Shown: positions 10,095 to 21,294 of the stretch, in pieces
Layout: each line of letters starts with the position of its first letter
Numbering within the stretch: the first letter of the stretch is position 1
Assembly: GCA_001752465.1 (NCBI GenBank)
Contig: MDJB01000012.1
Location: 62,001 to 126,000, forward strand
Length of the DNA: 64,000 nucleotides
From: Haemophilus quentini
GTDB lineage: Bacteria; Pseudomonadota; Gammaproteobacteria; Enterobacterales; Pasteurellaceae
Direction of reading: 5' to 3'
Made by a program: the position numbers and the translations under genes
Notes under the pieces: model-generated
What the model saw: only the letters and a program-made list of their open reading frames with translations
What the model was told of the DNA's origin: nothing
The model's database searches: none

Positions 10095-12920
10095 ATGACA
10101 GTCGATTACAAAAACACTCTTAACCTACCGGAAACCAGCTTTCCAATGCGCGGTGATTTAGCTAAGCGCGAACCTGATATGTTGAAAAATTGGTACGAGA
10201 AAAATCTTTACCAAAAAATTCGTGAAGCGAGCAAAGGCAAAAAATCTTTTATTCTGCACGATGGCCCTCCGTATGCGAACGGTAACATTCATATTGGTCA
10301 CGCAGTAAACAAAATTCTGAAAGATATTATTATTAAATCCAAAACGGCATTAGGTTTTGATTCGCCTTATATCCTGGGTTGGGACTGTCATGGCTTGCCA
10401 ATTGAATTAAAAGTAGAAGGTTTAGTAGGTAAACCAAATGAGAAAATTACGGCGGCTGAATTCCGTCAAAAATGTCGTGAATATGCAGCGGAACAAGTAG
10501 AAGGTCAGAAAAAAGACTTTATCCGTTTAGGTGTGTTGGGCGATTGGGATAATCCTTATTTAACGATGAACTTCGATACCGAAGCAAACATCATCCGTAC
10601 CCTTGGTAAAGTGATTGCGAATGGCCACTTATATAAAGGTTCAAAACCAGTGCACTGGTGTTTAGACTGCGGTTCTTCTTTGGCTGAAGCTGAAGTGGAA
10701 TATGAAGACAAAGTTTCTCCGTCAATTTACGTGCGTTTCCCTGCGGAAAGTGCGGATGAAATTGAAACTAAATTTGCTGCTCAAGGTAAAGGACAAGGTA
10801 AATTATCTGCTGTTATTTGGACAACCACACCTTGGACAATGCCATCTAACCGTGCGATTGCGGTAAATTCAGACTTAGAATACAACTTAGTACAACTTGG
10901 CGATGAGCGTGTGATTTTAGCCGCTGAATTAGTTGAGTCTGTGGCAAAAGCGGTGGGGATTGAGAGCGTTGAAATTCTGGGTTCTGTAAAAGGTTCAGAT
11001 CTTGAATTAACCCGTTTCCATCATCCGTTCTATGATTTTACGGTACCAGTGATTTTAGGCGATCATGTTACCACTGATGGTGGTACAGGTTTAGTACATA
11101 CTGCACCAGACCACGGTTTAGACGACTTTATTGTGAGTAAACAATACAATATCCCTATGGCTGGTTTAGTGGGGAACGACGGTAAATTTATTTCAACCAC
11201 TGAATTCTTCGCAGGCAAAGGTGTATTTGAAGCCAATCCATTGGTTGTTGAAAAATTACAAGAAGTGGGCAACTTATTAAAAGTAGAGAAAATCAAACAC
11301 AGCTACCCACACTGCTGGCGTCACAAAACCCCGATTATTTTCCGTGCGACTCCACAATGGTTTATCGGTATGGAAACGCAAGGTTTACGTCAACAAGCCT
11401 TAGGTGAAATCAAACAAGTTCGTTGGATTCCAGATTGGGGTCAAGCACGTATTGAGAAAATGGTTGAAAATCGCCCAGACTGGTGTATTTCTCGTCAACG
11501 TACTTGGGGCGTGCCGATGACCTTATTCGTGCACAAAGAAACCGAAGAGCTTCATCCGCGTACTTTAGAATTACTTGAAGAAGTGGCTAAACGTGTAGAG
11601 AAAGCCGGTATTCAGGCATGGTGGGATTTAGACGAAAAAGAATTATTAGGGGCAGATGCAGAAACCTATCGCAAAGTGCCTGATACCCTTGACGTATGGT
11701 TCGACTCAGGATCAACCTATTCTTCTGTTGTCGCGAATCGTCCGGAATTTAACGGTCAAGATATCGATATGTATTTAGAAGGTTCTGACCAACACCGTGG
11801 TTGGTTTATGTCTTCTTTAATGCTTTCTACGGCAACAGATAGCAAAGCACCATACAAGCAAGTATTAACTCACGGTTTCACCGTGGATGGTCAAGGCCGT
11901 AAGATGTCAAAATCTATCGGTAACATCGTGACACCACAAGAAGTGATGGATAAATTCGGTGGTGACATTTTACGTTTATGGGTTGCTTCAACAGACTATA
12001 CGGGTGAAATGACTGTTTCTGATGAGATCTTAAAACGTGCTGCGGACAGCTATCGTCGTATTCGTAATACTGCACGTTTCTTACTAGCTAACTTGAATGG
12101 TTTTGATCCAAAACGTGATTTAGTTAAACCAGAAGAAATGATTAGCCTAGATCGCTGGGCAGTAGCTTGTGCATTAGATGCACAAAAAGAAATCAAAGAT
12201 GCGTACGATAACTACCAATTCCACACTGTGGTACAACGTTTAATGCGTTTCTGTTCGGTAGAAATGGGTTCATTCTATTTAGATATTATCAAAGACCGTC
12301 AATACACCACCAAAGCCGACAGCCTTGCTCGTCGTAGTTGTCAAACTGCGTTATGGCACATTGCGGAAGCTTTAGTACGTTGGATGGCACCAATCTTATC
12401 ATTCACGGCAGATGAAATTTGGGGCTACTTGCCACAAACGGCAACTGCACGTGCAGAATTCGTCTTCACTGAAGAATTCTATGAAGGCTTATTTGGTTTA
12501 GGCGAGAATGAAAAATTAGATGATGCTTACTGGCAACAACTCATTAAAGTTCGTTCTGAAGTAAACCGTGTATTAGAAATCGCCCGTAACGACAAAGTGA
12601 TCGGTGGTGGTTTAGAAGCAGAAGTAACGGTTTATGCTAACGATGAATATTGTGCATTGTTAGAGCAATTAGGCAATGAGTTACGTTTCGTGTTAATTAC
12701 CTCAAAAGCAGAAGTGAAAGCATTAGCAGACAAACCTGCGGATGTGGCTGCGGGTGAGTTAGAGGGAATTGTGGTAAGCGTAGCACGTTCTAACGGTGAA
12801 AAATGCCCACGTTGCTGGCATTATTCTGACAAAATTGGTGTAAATTCAGAACATCCAACACTTTGTCCACGTTGTATAGAAAATGTGGCGGGTAATGGTG
12901 AAGTGCGCCATTTTGCATAA
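10095..12920 (+). CDS. ileS: Isoleucyl-tRNA synthetase
   Basis: IleS charges tRNA-Ile. It is a class Ia synthetase with [15 protein letters not shown] (HIGH) near residue 60, the editing domain in the middle, and [10 protein letters not shown] (KMSKS) near residue 600. A C-terminal zinc site has the form CPRCWHYSD ... CPRC. I use the ATG at 10095 ([16 protein letters not shown]) rather than a TTG 12 bases upstream, giving 941 residues. It is followed by a strong uptake-signal terminator. Confidence 0.98.
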   Translation: MTVDYKNTLNLPETSFPMRGDLAKREPDMLKNWYEKNLYQKIREASKGKKSFILHDGPPYANGNIHIGHAVNKILKDIIIKSKTALGFDSPYILGWDCHGLPIELKVEGLVGKPNEKITAAEFRQKCREYAAEQVEGQKKDFIRLGVLGDWDNPYLTMNFDTEANIIRTLGKVIANGHLYKGSKPVHWCLDCGSSLAEAEVEYEDKVSPSIYVRFPAESADEIETKFAAQGKGQGKLSAVIWTTTPWTMPSNRAIAVNSDLEYNLVQLGDERVILAAELVESVAKAVGIESVEILGSVKGSDLELTRFHHPFYDFTVPVILGDHVTTDGGTGLVHTAPDHGLDDFIVSKQYNIPMAGLVGNDGKFISTTEFFAGKGVFEANPLVVEKLQEVGNLLKVEKIKHSYPHCWRHKTPIIFRATPQWFIGMETQGLRQQALGEIKQVRWIPDWGQARIEKMVENRPDWCISRQRTWGVPMTLFVHKETEELHPRTLELLEEVAKRVEKAGIQAWWDLDEKELLGADAETYRKVPDTLDVWFDSGSTYSSVVANRPEFNGQDIDMYLEGSDQHRGWFMSSLMLSTATDSKAPYKQVLTHGFTVDGQGRKMSKSIGNIVTPQEVMDKFGGDILRLWVASTDYTGEMTVSDEILKRAADSYRRIRNTARFLLANLNGFDPKRDLVKPEEMISLDRWAVACALDAQKEIKDAYDNYQFHTVVQRLMRFCSVEMGSFYLDIIKDRQYTTKADSLARRSCQTALWHIAEALVRWMAPILSFTADEIWGYLPQTATARAEFVFTEEFYEGLFGLGENEKLDDAYWQQLIKVRSEVNRVLEIARNDKVIGGGLEAEVTVYANDEYCALLEQLGNELRFVLITSKAEVKALADKPADVAAGELEGIVVSVARSNGEKCPRCWHYSDKIGVNSEHPTLCPRCIENVAGNGEVRHFA

Positions 12921-12940
12921 TTAAATTCGTTGTAAAACAG

Positions 12941-12972
12941 AAAAGTGCGGTTTATTTTAACCGCACTTTTTT
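12941..12972 (+). terminator. Uptake-signal terminator after ileS
   Basis: AAAAGTGCGGTT (12941-12952) pairs with AACCGCACTTTT (12959-12970), followed by more T. This is a textbook inverted uptake-signal terminator, separating ileS from the next gene. Confidence 0.8.
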
Positions 12973-12999
12973 ACTTTTGTACAAAAGGAAATAGAGATT

Positions 13000-14556
13000 A
13001 TGTTAGGGAAAGAAATGATTCGCTCTAAAACAATGTGGTTTTATCTCTTATTGGTTATTTTCTCCATTTTTACTAATATGGGGTTGGGTAATGTATTAAG
13101 TGAGAATATTCCTGTTTCAGATTACGCAATTTTATTTGTTATCACGGCGATTTCTTTTTATTTCACCCCTTTGGTTGGGCGAATATTAATCACCGTATTA
13201 TTCCTCAGCGCACTATTTTATTGCTCTGCTGGTTTTTTCTATGGTATTCCATCTTTGGGTATTATCGCTTCTGTTTATGAAACGAATATTAATGAAACCT
13301 TGGAATACTACACAACCATTCCTTTTTGGATATTTTTATTTCAAGCTACTTATTTCATCCTGTTTGTTGCTTTAATGAAATTAAGTTTTCATGTTAAACA
13401 ACAAGCATTAAAATGGCTAAATACTGTTGCTATCGGCATATTATTAGTTTTTTCTTACAATCAATTTTCTGATTGGAACTATGCATATAAATTCCGTTTT
13501 TATCCAGTTCTTTTCTACTCAGAATTTGATCGTATGAATGACCTGTATTTAGAACAACGAGATTTTCTAAATCAATCCGTTAATGCGCCTTCTCAATGGA
13601 ATATTCAATCTTTTACGCCAAAATATAAAAATTATATTTTGATTATCGGTGAAAGCATGCGAAAAGATTATATGTCGTTATATGGCTTTCCATTGAAAAC
13701 CACGCCATTTTTAGAGCGTGTGAAAGGCACAGTTTTTGAAAATTATTATTCTGCGGCACCAAATACGCAACCGTCTTTACAACGCACCTTATATCGAGCA
13801 GATAAAGGGGAAACGGTTTATACGGATAATATTATTTCTTTAGCCAAAAAAGCGGGCGTGAAAACCTATTGGATTTCTAATCAAGGCAAAATTGGGGAAT
13901 TTGATACGATGGCATCCCGTATTGGGCAAAGTGCGGATAAAACGATTTTTATGAAGCCGTTAGGTTATAACTCTAAAAAAGTTTATGACGACGAAATGTT
14001 GCCTGTATTAGATAAAGCCTTAAAAGAAAATATTACGAATCCAAAATTAATTGTGATTCATCTAATGGGCTCACATCCAGCCTTTTGTGAGCGTCTTCCA
14101 TACGAGGTTAAAAATTATTTTATTAATCAATCTATGTCTTGTTATTTAGAATCGATTAAATATACGGATCAGTTTTTAGAAAAATTAAACTCTCAATTAG
14201 TGGCGCAAAATGAACCCTATTCGGTGATTTATTTTTCTGATCATGGGCTTGCTCATTATGAGGATTCTAAAGGCTTATCATTACATCCAAATAATCTTTA
14301 TAAACAAGATTATGAAATTCCTTTCGTTATGTTTTCGAGTGATAGCCAAAAGGTAGAAAAAATAAAAACGCCACAATCTGCATTTAATTTTGTTTATGGT
14401 TTTGCTGATTGGATGGGGATTAAGGAAAAACATTTACAAGGCGTGGATTTCTTCCATCCTGAAAAACAAGAAATTAAGGTATTTGATTGGAAGAAAGTGG
14501 TGAATGTCAAAGAGTTGGCTGATGATCCAGCAAAATTACCAAAAGCCGTTCAGTAA
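13000..14556 (+). CDS. Putative phosphoethanolamine transferase (EptA/OpgE family)
   Basis: This 518-residue protein has about five N-terminal membrane segments (residues 12-160) and a periplasmic alkaline-phosphatase-like domain. Family motifs are [18 protein letters not shown] with TTPFL (metal glutamate), [14 protein letters not shown] (catalytic Thr/Ser region) and [11 protein letters not shown] (metal Asp/His). Such enzymes move phosphoethanolamine from phosphatidylethanolamine to lipid A, LPS core or glucans; which acceptor applies here cannot be told. Start choice is open: ATG at 13000 has GGAAATAGAG upstream, while ATG at 13015 ([11 protein letters not shown]) has AGGGA at good spacing. 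Confidence 0.85.
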   Translation: MLGKEMIRSKTMWFYLLLVIFSIFTNMGLGNVLSENIPVSDYAILFVITAISFYFTPLVGRILITVLFLSALFYCSAGFFYGIPSLGIIASVYETNINETLEYYTTIPFWIFLFQATYFILFVALMKLSFHVKQQALKWLNTVAIGILLVFSYNQFSDWNYAYKFRFYPVLFYSEFDRMNDLYLEQRDFLNQSVNAPSQWNIQSFTPKYKNYILIIGESMRKDYMSLYGFPLKTTPFLERVKGTVFENYYSAAPNTQPSLQRTLYRADKGETVYTDNIISLAKKAGVKTYWISNQGKIGEFDTMASRIGQSADKTIFMKPLGYNSKKVYDDEMLPVLDKALKENITNPKLIVIHLMGSHPAFCERLPYEVKNYFINQSMSCYLESIKYTDQFLEKLNSQLVAQNEPYSVIYFSDHGLAHYEDSKGLSLHPNNLYKQDYEIPFVMFSSDSQKVEKIKTPQSAFNFVYGFADWMGIKEKHLQGVDFFHPEKQEIKVFDWKKVVNVKELADDPAKLPKAVQ

Positions 14557-14625
14557 ATGAGATCGTGCTTTATCATTTATCGGCTTATGCTAGAATTAGC
14601 GCAATTTTTTTAAAAGGGAAATATT

Positions 14626-15141
14626 ATGTCCAAAAAATCAGGGCTTTCATTTTTATGGTTAAGTGCGGTTGCTTTTGTGGTTGATTTGCTTACTAAATAC
14701 ATTGTGGTGCAAAAATTTGATTTGTATGAAAGCGTTAATGTATTGCCTGTTTTCAATCTCACCTATGTTCGCAATTATGGTGCGGCATTTAGTTTCTTAG
14801 CGGATCATAGTGGCTGGCAACAATATTTCTTTATTTTGTTAGCATTAGTTATTTCAGGCATGTTGGTTTATTTTTTAGCAAAAAATAATGCTGAACAAAA
14901 AATCCAAAATTCTGCTTATGCTCTCATTATTGGAGGGGCGTTAGCTAATATGGTGGATCGTGCTTACAATGGTTTCGTCGTGGATTTTTTTGATTTCTAC
15001 TGGGATATTTACCATTATCCAGTGTTTAATATCGCTGATATTGCCATTTGTATTGGCGCAGGGTTATTAGCATTGGATGCTTTTAAGAACGAAAAGAAAA
15101 AAGTACAAGATAAACAAGTAGAAAAGTGCGGTCAGAAATGA
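14626..15141 (+). CDS. lspA: Lipoprotein signal peptidase (signal peptidase II)
   Basis: LspA cleaves the signal peptide of diacylglyceryl-modified prolipoproteins in the inner membrane. The 171-residue protein has four hydrophobic segments and the family motifs [40 protein letters not shown] and FNIADIAI. The two catalytic aspartates lie in NMVDR and NIADI. Its last codons contain an uptake signal (read as EKCGQK) and overlap the ispH start. Confidence 0.97.
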   Translation: MSKKSGLSFLWLSAVAFVVDLLTKYIVVQKFDLYESVNVLPVFNLTYVRNYGAAFSFLADHSGWQQYFFILLALVISGMLVYFLAKNNAEQKIQNSAYALIIGGALANMVDRAYNGFVVDFFDFYWDIYHYPVFNIADIAICIGAGLLALDAFKNEKKKVQDKQVEKCGQK

Positions 15142-16082
15142 AGATAATTTTAGCGAATCCACGAGGATTTTGTGCCGGTGTAGATCGCGCTATTAGTATT
15201 GTTGAACTAGCCTTAGAAATTCATGGCGCACCGATTTATGTTCGTCATGAAGTGGTGCATAACCGATTTGTTGTGAATGGATTGCGTGATCGTGGTGCAA
15301 TCTTTGTAGAAGAATTAAGCGAGGTACCTGATGGTGCGATCGTGATTTTTTCTGCGCATGGTGTATCTCAAGCGGTTCGACAAGAAGCGAAAGATCGTAA
15401 TCTCAAAGTATTTGATGCAACCTGTCCTTTGGTAACTAAAGTGCATATGCAGGTTGCGCGTGCAAGTCGAAAGGGAACAAAAGCGATTTTGATTGGGCAT
15501 AAAGGGCATCCTGAAGTTGAAGGCACAATGGGGCAGTATAGCAACGAAGATGGCGGTATTTTCCTGATTGAAAAAGTAGAAGATATTGCGCGTTTGCCAA
15601 TGCAAGAAAATGATGATTTAACCTTTATGACGCAAACGACGTTGTCGCTAGATGATACGGCTGAAACCATTGCTGCATTAAAGGAAAAATATCCTGCTAT
15701 TCAAGGGCCACACAAAAACGATATTTGTTATGCGACAACCAATCGTCAAGAAGCGGTGCGAGAATTGGCAAAATTATCAGATTTAGTGCTGGTTGTTGGT
15801 TCTAAAAATTCATCAAATTCAAATCGTTTAGCTGAATTGGCGTCTCGAATGGGGGTTAAATCACAGCTTCTTGATGATCCTTCCGATATTCAAGAGGATT
15901 GGTTTAATGATGTGAAAACCATTGGGATTACAGCTGGCGCGTCTGCACCAGAAGAATTAGTTCAATCGATTATTTCCCGCTTAAAAGAGTTTGGTGTGAA
16001 TACCATAGAAGAACTACAAGGTTTAGAAGAAAATATGTTCTTTGAGGTTCCAAAAGAGCTGAGAATAAAAGAAGTTAACTAA
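15138..16082 (+). CDS. ispH: 4-Hydroxy-3-methylbut-2-enyl diphosphate reductase IspH
   Basis: IspH makes IPP and DMAPP in the last step of the MEP isoprenoid pathway using an iron-sulfur cluster. Cluster cysteines are visible in [25 protein letters not shown] and [13 protein letters not shown] use the ATG at 15138 inside the lspA stop (ATGA overlap), giving [10 protein letters not shown] and 314 residues. A GTG 12 bases earlier would add MRSE, which the family lacks. lspA-ispH is a conserved pair. Confidence 0.97.
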   Translation: MKIILANPRGFCAGVDRAISIVELALEIHGAPIYVRHEVVHNRFVVNGLRDRGAIFVEELSEVPDGAIVIFSAHGVSQAVRQEAKDRNLKVFDATCPLVTKVHMQVARASRKGTKAILIGHKGHPEVEGTMGQYSNEDGGIFLIEKVEDIARLPMQENDDLTFMTQTTLSLDDTAETIAALKEKYPAIQGPHKNDICYATTNRQEAVRELAKLSDLVLVVGSKNSSNSNRLAELASRMGVKSQLLDDPSDIQEDWFNDVKTIGITAGASAPEELVQSIISRLKEFGVNTIEELQGLEENMFFEVPKELRIKEVN

Positions 16083-16085
16083 TCT

Positions 16086-16122
16086 TAAGGGCTTGTCGTA
16101 AATGATAAGCCCTTTGTTTTTT
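16086..16122 (+). terminator. ispH terminator
   Basis: AAGGGCTT and AAGCCCTT arms surround a loop and are followed by TTTTTT just after the ispH stop. Confidence 0.75.
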
Positions 16123-16138
16123 CATGCAAATTAAGAAT

Positions 16139-16160
16139 TTTTGCGATCTGAATCGCAGAA
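16139..16160 (+). promoter_or_regulatory. CRP-S competence regulatory site upstream of the comE1-like gene
   Basis: This 22-base sequence has left half TTTTGCGATCT and right half GAATCGCAGAA. It fits the Haemophilus CRP-S consensus (TTTTGCGATCT then AGATCGCAAAA), which needs both CRP and Sxy (TfoX) for activation. It lies about 100 bases before the ComE1-like ATG and touches an uptake signal at 16159. ComE1 belongs to the known competence regulon, so position and gene agree. Confidence 0.85.
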
Positions 16161-16258
16161 GTGCGGTAAGAATCTTGAGCGTTTTCTTGAAAGCATAAAA
16201 AATGACTGTGTTGATATGCTCGTCAACATCAACATGTTCATATTATAAGGAAACCTCT

Positions 16259-16606
16259 ATGAAATTAATGAAAACATTATTTACTTCGGTGATATTGTGC
16301 GGGGCTTTAGGTGCGTCTTTGGCTTTTGCTGAGGAAAAAGCTGCAGAGCAGGCTGTTCAACCTGTTGTAGCAACTCAAACTGAGGCTCAAGTAGTATCAG
16401 TTACTGTGAATGATAAATTGAATATCAATACGGCAACTGCGAGTGAAATTCAAAAAGCCTTAACTGGAATTGGTGCGAAAAAAGCAGAAGCGATTGTGCA
16501 ATATCGTGAAAAACACGGTAATTTCACGAGTGCTGAACAGCTATTAGAAGTGCAAGGGATTGGTAAAGCAACGCTTGAAAGAAACCGTGATCGAATAACT
16601 TTTTAA
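16259..16606 (+). CDS. comE1: ComE1/ComEA-like helix-hairpin-helix competence protein
   Basis: This secreted DNA-binding protein is expected to act in the periplasm during natural DNA uptake. It has a signal peptide (MKLMKTLFTSVILCG to about residue 24, AFA|EE), a Gln/Val-rich linker, and a C-terminal double helix-hairpin-helix domain: LNINTATASEIQKALTGIG and FTSAEQLLEVQGIGKATLE. I start at 16259 because AAGGAAACC precedes it and a signal peptide follows; the upstream ATG at 16202 would bury that signal. The CRP-S site upstream supports a competence role. Confidence 0.9.
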   Translation: MKLMKTLFTSVILCGALGASLAFAEEKAAEQAVQPVVATQTEAQVVSVTVNDKLNINTATASEIQKALTGIGAKKAEAIVQYREKHGNFTSAEQLLEVQGIGKATLERNRDRITF

Positions 16607-16626
16607 TTTTAAAACCGCGTATGGAT

Positions 16627-16650
16627 GCCCTGTTTCACAGGGCTTTTTTA
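16627..16650 (+). terminator. Terminator after the comE1-like gene
   Basis: GCCCTG (16627-16632), loop TTTCA, CAGGGC (16638-16643), then TTTTTT. A compact Rho-independent terminator before the riboswitch. Confidence 0.85.
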
Positions 16651-16730
16651 TTTTTTTCAGAAAATGTAGAAAGTTTATTTCTTTTTAAAAATCCGTTGGC
16701 AATCTAAGTAAATTTTAATACACTAAAAAG

Positions 16731-16803
16731 CCTAGTCGGGGTGCAATATGCTGAGATCATACCCGTGAACCTGAAACAGTTAATACTGACGTAGGAAACT
16801 AGG
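16731..16803 (+). promoter_or_regulatory. TPP riboswitch of thiBPQ
   Basis: This element contains the conserved THI-box parts: P1 arm CCTAGT with CGGGGTGC, the core CTGAGAT-ATACCCGTGAACCTG, and GTAGGAAACTAGG closing P1. Downstream, CCTTAT at 16811-16816 is the exact complement of ATAAGG at 16852-16857, which includes the thiB ribosome-binding site. TPP binding probably hides the start site and lowers translation. Confidence 0.96.
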
Positions 16804-16865
16804 AATACAACCTTATCTCCTTCCCGTCATTATTGCTGCCTTTTGATATAAATAAGGATGTAATA

Positions 16866-17864
16866 ATGAAACTTCTTAAATTAACCTTAATTTCTACCGC
16901 ACTTTTTTCCACCGCAGCATTAGCTCAATCACAGCAAAGTGTTAACGTATATAGCTATGATTCTTTCACGTCTGAGTGGGGAGCGGGTCCAAAAGTAAAA
17001 CAAGATTTTGAGAAAGCGCACCCACAATGCGCTATTAATTTTACGCCTTTTGAAAGTGGTGGCGTGTTACTCAATCGAGTTCGCTTGGAAGGAAAGAAAA
17101 CTAAAGCAGATATTGTGCTAGGTTTAGATAACTTTGTTTTAGAGCAAGCTGAAAAAACAGGTATTTTCACGCCAAATAAAGTAGATTTAACTCAACTTGA
17201 TCTGCCAACAAAATGGACGAATAAAACCTTCTTACCTTTCGATTTCGGTAACTATGCTTTTGTGTATGACAAAACTAAATTACAAAACCCGCCGAAAAGT
17301 TTGAAAGAATTGGTTGAACGCCAAGATATCCGTGTAATTTATCAAGATCCTCGCACCAGCAGTGTGGGGCGCGGTCTATTGGTTTGGATGAATGCAGTTT
17401 ATCCTGCGACCAAAATTCAATCTGCTTGGAAAGCGTTGGATAAACATACGGTAACCGTGGGTAAAGGCTGGTCAGATACTTACGGTGCATTCTTAAAAGG
17501 CGAAGCGGATTTAGTGTTAAGTTACAGTACATCACCACTTTATCACCAACTTTTTGAGAAAAAAGATAATTATGTAGCGACAGATTTTGCGGAAGGGCAT
17601 ATTACCCAAGTGGAATTAGCGGCTCGAGTCGCCAACCATCCAAATCAATGTGCGGATGATTTTATGGCATTTTTAATTTCACCTACGGCACAAAAACATA
17701 TTGTGACAGCCAATATTATGTTGCCAGTCATTCAAGGTGAAATTGAACCGCACTTTGATGCGCTTAAAGCTCAACAAAAAACTCAAACTCCAATCAATCC
17801 AATGGTGAATGCGGAACAATTAAAAAATTGGATTAGCACTTGGCAAACTACATTAACAAAATAG
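16866..17864 (+). CDS. thiB: Thiamine/TPP-binding periplasmic protein
   Basis: ThiB (TbpA) binds thiamine and its phosphates in the periplasm and delivers them to ThiPQ. It has a signal peptide (MKLLKLTLISTALFS ... ALA|QS) and conserved parts NVYSYDSF, GGVLLNRVRLEG, and FAEGHITQVELAARVAN. I start at 16866, where AAGGA lies 7 bases upstream, giving 332 residues. It is the first gene of a riboswitch-controlled operon. Confidence 0.96.
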   Translation: MKLLKLTLISTALFSTAALAQSQQSVNVYSYDSFTSEWGAGPKVKQDFEKAHPQCAINFTPFESGGVLLNRVRLEGKKTKADIVLGLDNFVLEQAEKTGIFTPNKVDLTQLDLPTKWTNKTFLPFDFGNYAFVYDKTKLQNPPKSLKELVERQDIRVIYQDPRTSSVGRGLLVWMNAVYPATKIQSAWKALDKHTVTVGKGWSDTYGAFLKGEADLVLSYSTSPLYHQLFEKKDNYVATDFAEGHITQVELAARVANHPNQCADDFMAFLISPTAQKHIVTANIMLPVIQGEIEPHFDALKAQQKTQTPINPMVNAEQLKNWISTWQTTLTK

Positions 17865-17868
17865 TTTG

Positions 17869-19485
17869 ATGTTGTCGTTATTTCATCATCCACAACTCCG
17901 CCCTCGTCATTATGTGGGCGGGGTTGTTGTCATTAGCTTTATTACTTTTTTTTATGGTAGCGCATTAAGTTCGATCTTTGCATTGGGCGATGAGTTACAA
18001 TGGAAAACGTGGTTCACGGATGATTACCTACAGCATCTAATTCTTTTCAGTTTTGGACAAGCCTTACTTTCTACCGTTTTATCTATTTTTGGGGGGCTGC
18101 TTCTCGCTCGAGCATTGTTTTATCAACCATTCTCAGGAAAAAAGTGGCTATTAAAATTAATGTCGCTGACCTTTGTTTTGCCTGTTTTAGTGGCAATTTT
18201 TGGTTTGATCGGCATTTATGGTTCAAGCGGTTGGTTAGCTTGGTTTGCTAACCTTTGGGGAATACCGTGGCTGGGGCATATTTACGGGCTCTCGGGAATT
18301 TTAATTGCGCACCTTTTTTTCAATATCCCGCTTGCAGCGCAACTTTTCTTACAAAGTTTGCAAAGTATTCCTTATCAGCAACGTCAGCTTGCTGCGCAAC
18401 TCAATTTACAAGGTTGGCAATTTGTTAAATTGGTGGAATGGCCTGTTTTTCGTCAGCAATGTTTGCCCACATTCAGCTTGATTTTTATGCTTTGCTTCAC
18501 CAGTTTTACCGTTGTTCTTACGCTAGGTGGTGGGCCTCAATATACAACATTAGAAACCGCAATCTACCAAGCGATTTTATTTGAATTTGATCTGCCAAAA
18601 GCAGCACTTTTTGCCATGTTGCAATTTGTATTTTGCTTAGTTTTATTCAGCTTAACGTCGCGTTTTTCTCCTTCTAATCAAAATGGCTTGAGTAATCGTA
18701 ATCCTTGGTTTGAAAAACCTAAAAGTGCGGTCAAAATTTTCCATGTTTTTATCTTACTTGTTTTTATATTCTTCCTTTTTTCGCCCGTGTTGAATATTCT
18801 TGTCAGCGCATTGAGTTCATCAAGTTTGCTCACAGTTTGGCATAATTCTCAGCTCTGGCGTGCGTTAGGGTATTCTCTTTCTATCGCGCCCCTGTCCGCA
18901 TTACTTGCATTAATGATGGCGATTGCCTTATTGCTTTTATCACGCCGTTTAGAATGGTTGCATTATCAGAAAATTGCGCAATTTATTATTAATGCTGGAA
19001 TGGTGATTTTGGCAATCCCGATTTTAGTACTCGCAATGGGGTTATTTTTATTATTACAAGAGCGTGATTTTTCGAATATTGATTTGTTTGCCATTGTTGT
19101 ACTTTGCAATGCGTTAAGTGCAATGCCTTTTGTTTTACGTATTTTGAGTGCACCTTTCCATAACAATATGCGTTATTACGAAAATCTGTGTAATAGTCTG
19201 GGGATTGTGGGGTGGCAACGTTTTTATCTGATTGAGTGGCAAACTTTACGTGCACCATTGCGCTATGCTTTTGCTTTAGCCTTGGCGCTATCTTTAGGGG
19301 ATTTTACGGCTATTGCGTTGTTCGGCAATCAAGAGTTTACTTCTCTACCACACTTGTTATATCAGCAGCTAGGGAATTATCGTAATCAAGATGCAGCTGT
19401 AACTGCAGGGATTTTATTATTGCTTTGTGGCATATTGTTTGCCTTTATTCACACACATAGGGATGACGATGATTTATCTAAATAA
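17869..19485 (+). CDS. thiP: Thiamine ABC transporter permease
   Basis: ThiP is a large permease (538 residues) with about twelve membrane segments and two EAA-type loops, arising from a fused duplication of the usual permease. Examples are the regions around [15 protein letters not shown] and [15 protein letters not shown]. It starts 4 bases after the thiB stop; the ATG at 17869 follows a TTG that could also serve. Its 3' end overlaps thiQ. Confidence 0.96.
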   Translation: MLSLFHHPQLRPRHYVGGVVVISFITFFYGSALSSIFALGDELQWKTWFTDDYLQHLILFSFGQALLSTVLSIFGGLLLARALFYQPFSGKKWLLKLMSLTFVLPVLVAIFGLIGIYGSSGWLAWFANLWGIPWLGHIYGLSGILIAHLFFNIPLAAQLFLQSLQSIPYQQRQLAAQLNLQGWQFVKLVEWPVFRQQCLPTFSLIFMLCFTSFTVVLTLGGGPQYTTLETAIYQAILFEFDLPKAALFAMLQFVFCLVLFSLTSRFSPSNQNGLSNRNPWFEKPKSAVKIFHVFILLVFIFFLFSPVLNILVSALSSSSLLTVWHNSQLWRALGYSLSIAPLSALLALMMAIALLLLSRRLEWLHYQKIAQFIINAGMVILAIPILVLAMGLFLLLQERDFSNIDLFAIVVLCNALSAMPFVLRILSAPFHNNMRYYENLCNSLGIVGWQRFYLIEWQTLRAPLRYAFALALALSLGDFTAIALFGNQEFTSLPHLLYQQLGNYRNQDAAVTAGILLLLCGILFAFIHTHRDDDDLSK

Positions 19486-20116
19486 TGTGATTTTGAACGA
19501 TAAAACCTTACCGATGTGCTTTAATTTGAGCGTAAATACTGGCGAACGTGTCGCAATTATTGGAGAAAGTGGGGCGGGGAAAAGTACCTTATTGAATTTA
19601 ATCGCTGGATTTGAATTTCCTCATCAAGGAGAAATTTGGTTAAACGATAAAAATCATACTCGTAGCGCACCTTACGAGCGCCCCGTTTCCATGTTATTTC
19701 AAGAAAATAATTTATTTCCTCATTTAACCGTACAGCAAAATCTTGCGTTGGGTTTAAAACCCTCTTTAAAATTAACCGCACTTGAACAGGAAAAAATTGA
19801 ACAGGTCGCTTGTTCAGTAGGATTGGGCGATTATTTGCAACGTTTACCGAATTCTCTTTCTGGCGGTCAGAAACAGCGGGTGGCATTGGCGCGTTGTTTG
19901 TTGCGAGATAAACCCATCTTGTTATTAGATGAGCCTTTTTCCGCATTAGATCAGAAACTTCGTATAGAAATGCTTGCTTTAATTGCCAAACTTTGTGATG
20001 AGAAACATCTGACGTTGTTACTTGTTACCCATCAACCATCGGAATTAGTTGATACGATAGATCGAGTATTGCTGGTGGAAAATGGTCAGATAAGTCAATT
20101 GCAAAAAGAGACGTAA
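19469..20116 (+). CDS. thiQ: Thiamine ABC transporter ATPase
   Basis: ThiQ powers thiamine import. Walker A is GESGAGKST, the ABC signature is [13 protein letters not shown], Walker B is [12 protein letters not shown], and the switch histidine lies in [10 protein letters not shown]. The ATG at 19469 ([12 protein letters not shown]) has AGGG six bases upstream and overlaps the end of thiP by 17 bases; MTM at 19463 is an alternative. The 215-residue length matches ThiQ. Confidence 0.95.
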   Translation: MIYLNNVILNDKTLPMCFNLSVNTGERVAIIGESGAGKSTLLNLIAGFEFPHQGEIWLNDKNHTRSAPYERPVSMLFQENNLFPHLTVQQNLALGLKPSLKLTALEQEKIEQVACSVGLGDYLQRLPNSLSGGQKQRVALARCLLRDKPILLLDEPFSALDQKLRIEMLALIAKLCDEKHLTLLLVTHQPSELVDTIDRVLLVENGQISQLQKET

Positions 20117-20236
20117 AATTATATAGATTTTATAACCGATGAATCTATTCAATGGCTATCAATACCTGCCTATAAACTGAATAAAGATAAGATACAAAAA
20201 TGCGGTGATTATTCACCGCACTTTCAAAGGAAAAAT

Positions 20237-21241
20237 ATGTTAACTGAAAAACTACAAATTAACTCTATTACACCACATCCAAGCGTTGAATATTGGTCTG
20301 TTTGCAAAGTTGAGGTGTTATTTGAAACGCCATTTTTGGAATTGGTTTACCGTGCTGCGCAAGTTCATCGTAAGTATTTTAATCCTCGAGCGATTCAATT
20401 ATCCACGTTAATGTCTATCAAAACGGGGGGATGTCCAGAAGATTGTGGTTATTGCCCTCAATCAGCTCGTTATCATACTGGTGTACAAAATCAGCAGTTA
20501 TTAGATGTTGATGAGATCGTCGCGAAAGCAAAAATTGCGAAAGCGCGTGGAGCAGGGCGTTTTTGTATGGGAGCTGCGTGGCGAGGACCTAAGCCAAAAG
20601 ATATTGAGAAAGTCACAGAAATTATTAAAGCAGTGAAATCGCTTGGTTTAGAAACCTGTGGTACTTTTGGTTTATTGCAAGACGGTATGGCAGAAGATTT
20701 AAAAGAAGCTGGTTTAGATTATTACAATCATAATCTTGATACAGCGCCAGAACATTATGCAGAAGTGATTGGTACTCGTCGTTTCGATGATCGCCTTAGC
20801 ACGTTAGGAAAAGTACGCAAAGCTGGATTAAAAGTGTGTTGTGGTGGCATTGTGGGGATGAATGAAACTCGCAAAGAACGGGCTGGATTAATTGCGAGCC
20901 TTGCAAACCTTGATCCGCAACCTGAATCGGTGCCGATTAATCAACTCGTTAAGGTTGAAGGGACACCATTAGCCGATGCGGAAGAATTAGATTGGACAGA
21001 GTTTGTGCGAACGATTGCTGTTGCACGTATTACCATGCCCAAAAGCTATGTTCGCCTTTCTGCAGGTCGTAGTGATATGAGTGAAGAAATGCAAGCAATG
21101 TGTTTTATGGCGGGTGCTAATTCTATTTTCTATGGCGATAAATTACTTGTCACAGGTAACCCAGAAGAAGATGGCGATCAGTTATTAATGGCAAAATTAG
21201 ATTTAGAGCCAGAAAATGCAGAAAATAAAAAAGCTTCTTGA
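20237..21241 (+). CDS. bioB: Biotin synthase
   Basis: BioB is a radical SAM enzyme that inserts sulfur into dethiobiotin. The cluster motif [10 protein letters not shown] (CxxxCxxC) lies near residue 72. Further conserved parts are [25 protein letters not shown] and [25 protein letters not shown] precedes the ATG. The window shows no other biotin synthesis gene nearby, so bioB stands alone behind thiQ, with an uptake signal in the gap. Confidence 0.97.
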   Translation: MLTEKLQINSITPHPSVEYWSVCKVEVLFETPFLELVYRAAQVHRKYFNPRAIQLSTLMSIKTGGCPEDCGYCPQSARYHTGVQNQQLLDVDEIVAKAKIAKARGAGRFCMGAAWRGPKPKDIEKVTEIIKAVKSLGLETCGTFGLLQDGMAEDLKEAGLDYYNHNLDTAPEHYAEVIGTRRFDDRLSTLGKVRKAGLKVCCGGIVGMNETRKERAGLIASLANLDPQPESVPINQLVKVEGTPLADAEELDWTEFVRTIAVARITMPKSYVRLSAGRSDMSEEMQAMCFMAGANSIFYGDKLLVTGNPEEDGDQLLMAKLDLEPENAENKKAS

Positions 21242-21254
21242 ATATCAAGAAGCT
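21230..21254. terminator. Bidirectional terminator between bioB and the lipoprotein cluster
   Basis: AGCTTCTTGA (21232-21241) and TCAAGAAGCT (21245-21254) flank a 3-base loop, overlapping the last codons of bioB. On the minus strand it is followed by TTTTTT, so it mainly ends the lipoprotein operon. Confidence 0.7.
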
Positions 21255-21264
21255 AATTATTTAA

Positions 21265-21290
21265 GGGGCTGGCGTAGATTAGCCCCTAAA
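21265..21290. repeat. Solo IS1016-type terminal inverted repeat
   Basis: GGGGCTGGCGTAGATTAGC differs in one or two places from the ends of the IS1016-type remnant at 29196-29906. The match continues inward for a few bases (CCCTAAA). No transposase sequence lies next to it. GGGGCT and AGCCCC within it can pair and an A/T run follows, so it can also act as a terminator after bioB. Confidence 0.6.
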
Positions 21291-21294
21291 TTTT

